Source of the DNA: Gyrodactylus bullatarudis
Taxonomy: Eukaryota; Platyhelminthes; Monogenea; Gyrodactylidea; Gyrodactylidae
DNA: 64,000 bases
Direction: 5' to 3'
Assembly: GCA_012064415.1 (NCBI GenBank)
Contig: SSNU01000188.1
Coordinates: 32,986-96,985, forward strand
The position numbers and the translations under genes were made by a program. Positions 55,201 to 64,000 of the stretch are shown here, piece after piece (position 1 is the stretch's first letter; each line of letters opens with the position of its first letter). The notes beneath the pieces were generated by a model. It was not told the DNA's origin. It saw only the letters and a program-made list of their open reading frames with translations, and did not search any database.

Positions 55201-58200
55201 CTTCGTCGGGACTTTGACTTTTTGTAGTTTCTCCTCAGTTCATTTAAATCAGTCTTTTTGGACAATATCGAGGCTGAATTATCAGAATTTTTACCGCGTA
55301 CTTCACTTATGGGACCTGGTGAAATCTGCGATTTTAAGGCTTTTTAGAAATATTCTTTAAAGAATCCACTAGGTCTCTTACTGAACTTCTCAAAGTAACT
55401 CACAGTGTTGATATCTCTCAAGAGTTTAGAGTCATCGTTCAGGGAAAATAGGGAACTTTGGGATGAAGATGGCTGTTCTATTTCCAAGTCAACTGATACG
55501 ATACGTCGTGCAAATATTTCCCGATATTCACCCTGCTTCTCATTCAACATCATTGATTTCCATTTTCGATCGTAGTTCTGTATACTCTGCAAGATCATAT
55601 AAGGCAAGATATGTTATGATATCCGAAAAATTCAAAATTCTTTGTAAAAATCCATTTTTGCCCAAAAGAAACCTTCATAAAAATTTCCAAGAGTCTTTTT
55701 GCATGTATCTACACACTGACCTCATTTCTACACTTATCCGTTACTGTTACACTAAACTCTAATTTTAAGCCTAACCCTATATACTTTCATGTCATATATA
55801 TGATATGAGAAATGTGTCACAGTCACCTCAAAAGCCTAACAATTATGACAATGTGACAGATAAAGCAAATGCCCTCCAAACCTGATCAATAAGAGAGCCA
55901 ATCAGATTTATTTATATTTTTTCTTTGTTTTTTACTATATATTTGGCATGTAAGAGGCTGAAATAAAGCGCTTAAAAGGATAGCATATATTTACCTGTCT
56001 ACTTTCATCGATAGACTTCATAATGAAATTATCGTCTAATTCGTATGCTTGATTCCAGTTACCAGTGATTTTCATATAATCTGAATCACTTTTTGTCTCA
56101 GCGTTCGGATCATAATCAACAAAAGATTCCTTTTGAATATTGTTGAATATTGATGATGTTGTTGGGGTTGTGATATTCAGATATTGTCCTGAGTTTTCTT
56201 CAACAACAAAAACTTCATCTATAGAGAAAATGGTAAAACTCAGGAATTAATGAAGAATGAAACGTTATATTAGTAAAATTTCGCTCATGTCTCAAAGAAT
56301 AACCAACTTTTTAACTGAAATTTACGCTTCCTTCATCGGATGAAATTCATTCATTTGAAGGTCACTTAGAAACAGACGATTCCCATTTGGAGATTTAGGA
56401 AGATTCTATTGTTAGATTCTAAACTCATATAAAAGGTTAGAGAACAACAAGAGTATATTCGACTGATAAATGTTATATTTCGCCGGGTCTCTTCAGACTC
56501 TACCCCGGTTTACATATAAATACTATTACAATGCTCTATTTGGGACCTTCCATTAGTTCATTTTGACATAGCAACTTCTTTCGGAAGGGTGGGTAACTGG
56601 TTGTGAAACTTTTGTCTTTTGAGAAAGTTGTCGATTTGTAGCTGTCCACTGTAACTTTTTCGTTTTCTTTTGGTTGTTGAGCATTTTTCCCTCTCTCTCA
56701 TCACTAATTACAGGTTGACTGGTAATTTGATTATCAACTATTGTTGACTTTTCATTTTTTTCACATTTTGCGGTTACAAGGCATCTTAGGCAAGAAGATC
56801 ATACAGCTTCAATTTCTAATTTTTCCGTTTTATACAAAAACCCTAATGACGACAGCATAGATCTATGGGTGAAAAAAAATTTCCTATTAACCTATATAAA
56901 CCTAATCTATGTGCTCAAAAAAACTATTCCTATAATCTTCAACTACCCTGGCCAATGTTAGCTTTTTCACTTTTCTCTCCACTATTGCTATTTATTGGAG
57001 AGTTTTGGTTTTTTTTCAGCTTGCACTGTATTCTTATTTTCTTTGACTTTACTATTTCTTTCATGATTTGTAAATTATTATCTTGAACGAACTTTTAACT
57101 CATATCATTTTTGAAGAATTACCACTGATGATGCTTCAAGAAATGTACATTTGGTTTTAATATATCTTCTTTCTATTTTCTAAATTCTGTTATAGTTGCT
57201 GGGGCTGTACATTGGATTGGAGATAGAAGATTATCAGCTTTAGAGACCCGGCGAAATATAACGTTTATCACTCGTATATACGCTTGTTGTCCTCTAACCT
57301 TTTATTCTATCGCTTGGAAATCAAAAAAAAATTTCAACTCAGTTCAAAAGAATGGGAATTTGGCGCTACTTCGAGATTTAAAATATGCCATAATTTCCGA
57401 TAAAATTGATGTTTTCAAAATATTTTTCTCTTCATATCGTGAAAATTAGAGAACCGCTCTTCATCTAAAGATTTTTAGCCGAATAGACAACTATTTTCAG
57501 AATTTAAAGCTAAGTTTGAAAATTTATTTAGAAATTATCAAACATTTCTGGAAGAGAAGGTAGATATTTTGCATGTTTTACATATACATAATGTATAATT
57601 AATTTACATTGGATAGTAAGGATGGGTTAGTGGGTACAGTTGAAAATAATATTATTTCACCCCATGTTCAAGTATTTACTACCTCAATTTTTAAGGATTT
57701 CTACCTTTGTTCTCTCATGAGAGTTCTGAGAATAGACTTTAACATATTTAGAATCCTTTGTATTTGCTTAATACTGAAATCTGTTCGAGAATCGTAATGT
57801 TGATATTTATAAAATTTGTGCTGTACTCTAGTGGAAGTGGCCCTCTTGATCTATCAAATTCGATTTCTTTTTGAAAATATTGAGAATTTTCCAAAAAATC
57901 ATAAATTCCCATCTTCGTATTAACTAGCTTTAGAATGCTTACCTGTATCATTTGTGGTTTGGAAACCAAGTTCAATGAGATCTTTAGGCTTCTTCTTAAT
58001 CATGGAAAATAATTTCTTCTTCTTTTTCTTATTAATCTGAACAGATTGTTGGTCGGAGAGGATACAGTCATCATCGTGAATATCAAAAGGACTAATAAAC
58101 GGAGACACATTGTACATGTATTTCTCTCTGAGCTCCTTCAAGCCATACATGGGAAATTGGCCAAACGAATAAATCTTACGCATTAGTTCTGTACGTGAGA

Positions 58201-61200
58201 TGATTTTTCCCTCGGCCAATTCCCCAACTATGCGACTCATCTCCACATAGAACATGTCCGCTGAGGTGACTTTAAGGAGATCACTAAAAGAAAGAAGGTA
58301 AAAACTTCGTTAAATACTTGAGAATGAATTTAGATTTGATTTTGAAAATACATTTCTAGAATCGGAAAAAAGTGTCTAATTGGTAAAAATTCTCCTAACA
58401 TACTTGGGCACTTTTCAGGATCTTATCGAGATTTAAATCAATAATATTAGTGACTTATTCTTGCTTTCATTATTAATTAATTATCACTTCATGGGCTATA
58501 AATTCAAATTCCATCAGTTTAACATTCACACATTCTATTATATCATGATGAGTATTCATACATCTGGCAGAATAACATGTCTCAGAAGAACACTTTGCCG
58601 AGCGATAATTTGAAAAGAAATCTATCGAGCAACAAGAATATGAATAAAGATAGCTTTTCACTGATGCTAACCAAAGTTACCCATCTTTTTGAAAATTCAG
58701 TCAAATATTCAGAGAACCTTGCTCGATATCTCTTATAGTTTAGAAGCTTTAGAGCCAAAAATGTCTATTTTAACATCTTTTATCTTTCAAATGATAAGTT
58801 GGCTTACAGAAAAGAAGATATTTTTTTTTCTAATTCTTCTTAAAAGTAAAAATATTTAAATTATAAGTGAGTCTATTAGGAAAAATGGACATACTCAGCA
58901 ATTGTCATGAAAATAGCAAGACTACAGCGTATGTAGACCTCAGAACCTTCCAACATTATCGCATCCCACAAGTGAAGGACTGTTTCTCTTGGCAGGTTGG
59001 TAGCGAATAAAGTAAGGTACCACTGCATCGTATACATGTTACATAACGGAGGTTCATAGCAACTCTTTTTACCAACCTTTTCCTCGCCGCAATTTAACTG
59101 GTTCTCAATTCGTAATGCTAACAAGTATAAGTTTTTTATTGAATGAATTATGATCAGTTCAAGAGTACACTCACATGAACGCTCCTTGAGAATATCTAAA
59201 TGTTCAGTCAATTCTGGATGTAACTTGTGTAAAAGATTGCGGAAAATGTACATATCAACTGACAATGCCTGAAGATTACGAGCGAAAAAAGCATCTGGCA
59301 GTACTGAGTCAACAAGAAATATCAAAATCTATTGACATAAAAGAAGGAACAAAATGAAAATGCAGATTTCCAAAAATAAAATCATAATTTTTGTATTTAG
59401 AATTGAATTCCTTTTGAGAGAACTCAAATTTATCTGAGAGAGAAAAAAGTTAACAGAAATTCGTCATTATCAGGGTAAATGGAACTTCCCAGTCATCATG
59501 ATGGAAAATTAACTTTTTCTTGAAAATGATGAATTTCTGTGACTAAATTCTAATAATCTATCTATGATTTTAATATCAAATATCAGCATTTTATTGCTTC
59601 AAATCATTGAATTCTATAAAAATTCTGAGCATAAAAAGTGAGATTTTCAACCGCCTAATTTTGGCCAAATATTTATTTTTTAAGTGATTATTAAATTATC
59701 AATGATAAAACTAAAGGGTATTGCCATAAAATCTGAACCGTATTTCAATTTTCGAAGATGATTTATTCAAACATACTTTGAAAGCAATTTCTGCGTCCTT
59801 GTTTGTGACTTCTAGGATGATTGCTGCAATTATATTAAGTCCTTGGCAATAGCCAACCTTTTTGTTCCATCTTGCATAAGCCAGTAAGACTCTTTTTAAT
59901 GTGACACGATCCACTTCTGAGCCAAGCTGCTCACAACCTGTCCTATGAAGGTCCTTGACAATTTGTTGATCTAGTATCAAGTCGTCCGGGTTAATAGTTG
60001 GGTTGAAAGAAATTTGTTTGATGTGATCTAAAGATATAACTTAACTAGAATAATTACGTTGATTCTGAATCTAAAATAGGCATTTTCTAGCTCTAAAACT
60101 AGTTATGTTCAAAACTTTGAGAAATATAGAGCCAGTAATTGCATCTACAGCTTTTCAAAAAATTATTTGACTACATTCTCAAAAAGTCACCCACCTTTTA
60201 ACCCTTTCAGTGTATGCAAGTACATTTTTCAATATTTTGGAGTTTTTTAACTCTGTTAGTTCCATTAGTTATATTTTTGGCTAAATAATTGAATATTTTC
60301 ATAGCTAATTTTTGGGTTTTATGATAATAGTAAAATAGTCTTGGCACCGAAAGGGTTAAGTATTTTTGTAGCTTGATAATATTTCCATTCTAATGAGTAT
60401 TTCCAAAGAATTTTAAGTATCTTTCAGTTCAAATTATCGCTCGAGAAAATATTGTGTTTCACTGGTGGAACAACAGGTCATGAAGGGTAATTATTGTGAT
60501 TCTCAAATCTAAATGAAATCAATTTTTTCAGTCATACAAAAAATTGTGATAAAATTAAAATTTCTTAAAAATTGTATTACCAAGATTAGCAATTTTAGGA
60601 TAATCTGAGACATTTATAAGCTTTGAGTATATATATATTATTGAATTTTTATCCTTACTACTTGAGCATGATAAATAGAAAGAGATGCATTGAGAACAAG
60701 AGATAGGGGAATCACTGTATTGAAAGGGAAAAACATTGAAAAAAATAATAATAATCTCCTTCTCACATTATTTTTCTTTTAATTATATATACTGTGAATA
60801 TATGTTTTCGATTGATATATGGGAAAAAATGTTGGAACATTCATTCAAATAATTCCCATTATCGCTCTATTTCGAGAATAAACTATCTGAGCTCGCATTA
60901 CTCCCTTGTACTGTGAATTAAAAATAATTAGAATTGTCTATTTATAAGATGAAAATTGTGATAGATTTTCAGCCAACGCATATTTACGCGAGTTACTAAC
61001 TAAGGAGAAAGAATCAGTTGAAAAGACAGATAAACTTTTATGAGAAATTTACGTATTTCTTGTTATGTTTTAACTTTACTACAATTTTTATGGCATAAAT
61101 ATCGATTTTTCCACTACTACATTACAGGTAGCTAGAAGAAAATAGACTTGATAAAATCATTTAGGATATAAATTGTATTTTTATAATTTGTAAAAGTGCT

Positions 61201-63296
61201 CAAAGACTGGCCAGAATAGACATTGAACAATTAAACATCTGCCTCCACGACCGAGCCTCCGACTAAGAGGATTAGTATCGCCCGAGGGCAAATTTCTGGA
61301 TGGGAAAACCATTCAACACATATAACTGAAGGTATAGATCTTTATTATCAGTTACGACAGTAAATCTATCAGTAATGGTCCACGTTCTCATCTCAAGTCT
61401 GGAATATCATGCAATAACTCTGGATACCTTGAGAATACATAAATAGATGAACGCAAATTTTGAAATACTCAATCATAGGGAACGAACAAATTAGTTTCTC
61501 AGGCATCTCTTCGAACTACTTATTAATCTGGATAGACTTTCAGTAGGACTCAAAGGTATGGGGATATAAATAGTCTTTCTTATGCAAATTTTGTCAAGAG
61601 ATAAGCTATCCAATTGAAAATGCCCATCAAGAATCGAATCTCCCATCAAGATGTACATTAAGAAGGTTAAATTCTATAAAAGTAGAGATTATCTTGAAAA
61701 AGATTATCCTTGAGATGATCTGTACTACAGATTAATGGATTGAAAAGGAAGAGAAAATCAAGATATATAAAATTTATGACAAAAAACAAGGAAATTTCCA
61801 CTCATTTTCTTGACTTCAACTACAGGAAAAAATGTGTCTAATTTAGAAAACTTTTTGATCTAATATCTTATCTGGAGATTGTATTTTTAGGATCCGGAAA
61901 CATCATCAAAATAATCCAATCCAAATTTAATCGTGAGTAACCTGATTTTCATCATTTCAAGAACTTTCAAATTGATTTTGTTCATATTTTAAAAACTAAA
62001 TTTCTCCCCTTATTTATGACCTTCTCAGAAAATAGGCGAAACACTCAAATCGATATTAACTAGAGATGTAAAGAATTTGATCTTTTATTAAATCAAAGTT
62101 TTCCGTGAAATTTCCACATATGATTCTGATAACAATGATGTGTGAGATCTAAAATAACTGAAAATTCGTTTCCAATCACACGCGTAGTCGTGAATTGCCC
62201 ATTTTCCCTAGACTCTCTTGTAGGCATGGTGGAATAACAAAAGATAACTGTATTAATTTTTTAAATAGATGAACTTTGTATACTTTTTTCATCTCTAAAA
62301 CAATTAAATTAAAGTTCATCATAATATAAGTCCATCGGTGGCATGAGAAATTTAAAAACAAGCGTTCCACTGATTCCTTGGATAAAAGTCTGACGTTAGA
62401 ATTAAATTTCATTGTCAAGGCCTAAAAAGTAAATATTTGCCAAGTGGAAATTTTCTCAAACTTCTCTTGAAAATTTCAACTTTAAGATAAAAAAATTTCA
62501 TGAAAATCTATTGGCTGAATAGAAAAACGATAAGGGAAATAAATTAGATAATATTTCCCCCATTTGAGTGCACTCGAACGGATAATTCAACTTTTATGAT
62601 GCAATAAAAGTATGTTTATAAACTATAAAAATTGATCTTGAATAGATACAGGAAAAAACATTAGGACATCTGGGATAATTTAGCATAAAGTAACGTTCAT
62701 AGTATAAACTTTATACTCTTTAGGATTTAATTTTTAATGTAAAAAATGAGAAAAAGTTTGTAAAGCTGATACCTGATAAACTAACTCTTACAAACGGGGG
62801 TTAATCTTTATTGAATCTTAACTGTGGCTTCATTGAGAAGACTCACCCCAGTCAAGCCATGAAAATTCAATGTATTGATCGGCTAGATTCTTCCAGATCC
62901 GCATGCGCATCTGATCGGGTAGACCCTGGGGCATTCTGACCATTTTACGCATAGCTTCTCTCCACTGTTTTGCTGATTCGCGTTTCTTACAGATGTGACT
63001 GTCATTCGTGATATTGCTCTCGTAATTATTGTTAGTGGAAGATGAGTGATCAATTTGCTCGTTCAGACTAACATTTTCCTGGTTATCCTGACAATTTGAG
63101 TCTGAGAAAGAGAAAAATAAGTATTATTAAAAGATTAGCTTTTACCCTTAATAGACCACGGCCTGACAGTGAGCGAAGATTTGACAAGTTTCAATTTGCT
63201 CAGATTATTCAAATTCGAACAGTTTAGTGTATTTTTCCTCCGTTTCGTCTGAATGACAAATTTATCCAGTCTCAGAGTATGAGGTGTCTCTGACAT
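52264..63296 (-). CDS. TBC1D30: TBC1D30-type Rab GTPase-activating protein
   Basis: Twelve exons join in phase to 829 residues: 63296-63146, 63101-62847, 60027-59777, 59328-59175, 59117-58895, 58283-57943, 56218-55995, 55586-55404, 55325-55077, 53254-53125, 53064-52889 and 52416-52264. The TBC domain spans exons 2-6. It has the Arg finger in QQIVKDLHRTGC, the Gln finger in VGYCQGLN, and the specific motifs LKRVLLAYARWNKKVGYCQG, NLQALSVDMYIFRNLL, YEPPLCNMYTMQWYLTLFAT and FPMYGLKELREKYMYNVSPF. The C-terminal YAEPVNHLLLG and PPPPWKEAISICVKQRPLKR also match TBC1D30. Both catalytic fingers are present, so it should be an active GAP; TBC1D30 acts on Rab8-type GTPases in vertebrates. Introns run from 44 to 2,819 bp and carry most of the repeats. 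An extra exon at 54.6-54.9 kb is possible. Confidence 0.9.
53349..54120. mobile_element. complete palindromic foldback element in a TBC1D30 intron
   Basis: Left arm about 53349-53660 and right arm about 53819-54120 are inverted copies with very few differences (GATATGAAGTTGAGAATCTA, GGATTTTTTGGAATCCTACT, GCGCCAAAATCCCATTTTTT). A loop of about 160 bp lies between them. Both arms keep an 80-codon open frame running inward, with nearly the same translation. It lies in the 1.8-kb intron 53255-55076. If transcribed in either direction, the RNA would form a hairpin of about 300 bp. Confidence 0.88.
54350..54515 (+). repeat. foldback-family fragment
   Basis: Partial left arm (GTTGATATAAAGTTGGGAAT, then TTCAATTTCTTCATCAAGGA) with an internal deletion. 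It lies 230 bp from the complete element in the same intron. Confidence 0.6.
54596..54890 (-). other. possible extra TBC1D30 exon, unresolved
   Basis: Two overlapping minus frames look coding-like: MNISTNSPDLIRDEGLKTVT...HEKRDLSHRRRFSG, and ILDDSSLWNLRIHFVHLKND. Neither can be spliced to the flanking TBC1D30 exons in phase without a stop. Skipping the region joins exon 9 to exon 10 in phase. It may be an alternative exon or terminus. Confidence 0.25.
56431..57304 (-). mobile_element. deletion derivative of the GGTCTCTTCAGACTC-end transposon in a TBC1D30 intron
   Basis: The ends AAAAGGTTAGAGAACAACAA (left) and TTGTTGTCCTCTAACCTTTT (right) are near-perfect inverted repeats continuing through GTTATATTTCGCCGGGTCTC on the left and its partner on the right. 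Inside, the minus strand at about 56760-56600 encodes SQPVIS, then KRKRKSYSGQLQIDNFLKRQ, the same C-terminus as 8975-9094. A Penelope-like scrap (56775-56895) lies in the middle. TA flanks both ends. Confidence 0.75.
56775..56895 (+). pseudogene. Penelope-like C-terminal scrap
   Basis: Translation LRQEDHTASISNFSVLYKNP and DDSIDLWVKKNFLL parallels 51840-51920 (EKHAAAVSNFSILYKNP, DDVWVEEKFF). It sits inside the DNA transposon 56431-57304, so it was inserted there or captured. Confidence 0.5.
57308..57935 (-). repeat. two foldback-family right-arm fragments
   Basis: 57308-57485 (AATGGGAATTTGGCGCTACT and onward) and 57815-57935 (GGCCCTCTTGATCTATCAAA and onward to CATAAATTCCCATCTTCGTA) are parts of one right arm. 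About 330 bp of other AT-rich sequence splits them. They are of the TCTAGATC-GAGGCCC subfamily and lie in the same TBC1D30 intron as the transposon before them. Confidence 0.55.
60028..62846. other. 2.8-kb TBC1D30 intron, mostly unassigned
   Basis: I see no exons. The part at 61215-61300 is less AT-rich (CCTCCACGACCGAGCCTCCG) and may be an old repeat. A small TTAA-flanked element lies at 60198-60359. Confidence 0.4.
60198..60359. mobile_element. 162-bp piggyBac-like MITE
   Basis: The unit starts TTAACCCTTTCAGTG and ends CACCGAAAGGGTTAA. The inverted ends CCCTTTC(A/G)GTG lie directly inside TTAA on both sides, typical of piggyBac-type elements. It is non-coding. Confidence 0.7.
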
Positions 63297-63739
63297 TTAA
63301 AGCAGAATATGTGCTGCTGCTGTTGTAGGTGATGATCAACTCTTCATTCTAATAATATGTGTATCATGCTCTGGGAGAAGATGACTCTATTTTTAGACTC
63401 TCAGAGAATAGTATGGTAATAATAATGTTTCCCTTTATTCTCTATCCTCTCTCTTTATGCTAGGTATATTGTACATTGTACACCCACACAAACAAACATT
63501 TGGTATTGATATAAATACAATTGTATATAAATGTTACTACTCAAAGTGTACACTGTACAAAAGATTGGTATATATAAAGAGGGAATAAGGAAATATACAA
63601 GCAAGAGTTATACTCATGTAAGATGGCTATGCCTACATTAAATACATATTACTCGTCTATGTTGAAAAGCTACACCTTGCATATTTTTATGAATGGCTCT
63701 GCATTGAATGTTGAGCTAATAAATGATTGGTCAAGGAAA
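63297..63739. promoter_or_regulatory. upstream region of TBC1D30
   Basis: This 443-bp spacer lies between the stop of an upstream minus-strand gene and the TBC1D30 start, and presumably contains the TBC1D30 promoter. It has GTACATTGTACA (63470-63481) and related TGTACACTGTACA (63547-63559) short palindromes. Confidence 0.35.
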
Positions 63740-63887
63740 CTAACCAATTGAATTAAGTTCAATTTCCACGAGTGTATTTGAATTGGAACTAGTCTCGTCT
63801 GTCTGATGGATCTTTTGAGCATCATCTTCTCGAAAGTAAATCTTCTCCAGTAGCAAGTCGATATCGTAGAGTTCCTGTTCAGTACCC
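63740..63887 (-). CDS. last exon of a gene extending past the window end
   Basis: From an acceptor (TTCAAG at 63888-63893) the minus strand reads GTEQELYDIDLLLEKIYFRE, DDAQKIHQTDETSSNSNTLV, EIELNSIG and a TAG stop. The acidic composition and clean start-to-stop reading look like real coding. I do not recognise the protein. An overlapping frame (MGMGFILLSI...) is longer but has a less protein-like composition. Confidence 0.4.
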
Positions 63888-64000
63888 CTTGAACCATGAA
63901 TGTGTCATAATCAGAAAGAGAAATTGATAACAAAATGAAACCCATTCCCATAACCCCATAAACTACAATTTTGATTAAAAAACTTACATAATTAGCTATA

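Noticed and set aside
57120..57145. Hammerhead-like CTGATGATGCTTCAAGAAA
   Set aside because: No closing stem II between CTGATGA and GAAA, and no stem I or III partner.
62176..62418. 80-codon minus-strand open frame in the large TBC1D30 intron
   Set aside because: AT-rich with no domain, no phase-compatible splice sites and no match to TBC1D30.
1..64000. CRISPR arrays, bacterial operons or ribosomal RNA genes
   Set aside because: No regularly spaced short repeats, no ribosome-binding sites, no rRNA-like sequence; the genes are spliced animal genes.

Overview
The window is AT-rich animal (metazoan) nuclear DNA. It carries intron-containing genes that are recognisable orthologues of animal proteins, spread between many transposon relics. 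Exons can be joined in frame with GT-AG introns that are mostly very short, in two size groups (about 25-40 bp and about 55-80 bp); longer introns are usually longer because they hold repeats. A SYCP1-like meiotic protein, KDM4, TBC1D30 and an ANKRD28-type protein argue for an animal. The tiny introns suggest a small or reduced lineage (dicyemids are known for very short introns), but the species cannot be fixed from this sequence. The standard genetic code works throughout.

Layout. From 1 to about 13.4 kb the DNA is a transposon graveyard: a Penelope-like RT relic, a nearly complete pogo/Tigger-type element with 181-bp terminal inverted repeats (1851-4476), a family of elements whose ends carry GGTCTCTTCAGACTC, nested 5'-truncated LINE copies, and a second DDE transposase fragment. 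From 13.4 to 39.8 kb is the gene-rich core: an alpha-carbonic anhydrase (+), a 15-exon PP6 regulatory ankyrin subunit (-), SDHD of respiratory complex II (-), a KDM4 histone demethylase (+), an unknown small basic protein (+), a SYCP1-like coiled-coil protein (+), an orphan (+), a ceramide synthase (+), a second orphan (+) and a casein kinase 1 (+). From 39.8 to 45.4 kb is repeat DNA with a duplicated cluster at 41.6-44.3 kb. From 45.4 to 49.8 kb lie a small TFPT/INO80E-like coiled-coil protein (-), NOSIP (+) and PGS1 (+). From 50.0 to 52.0 kb are hAT-like and Penelope-like relics. From 52.3 to 63.3 kb is one long 12-exon gene for a TBC1D30 Rab-GAP (-), whose introns hold most of the local repeats. 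The last exon of another minus-strand gene lies at 63.74-63.89 kb.

The genes are not an operon or a pathway cluster. They are ordinary cellular genes: chromatin (KDM4), meiosis (SYCP1-like), mitochondrial respiration and cardiolipin synthesis (SDHD, PGS1), sphingolipid synthesis (ceramide synthase), signalling (CK1, PP6 subunit) and membrane traffic (TBC1D30).

Exon coordinates below come from manual splicing: joining frames at GT...AG sites, checking that phases match and comparing with remembered family sequences. They are models, not transcript evidence. The most unusual material is the very short introns, the large foldback elements sitting inside introns, and the PIP-box-like C-terminus repeated in three relics of one uncharacterised transposon family.
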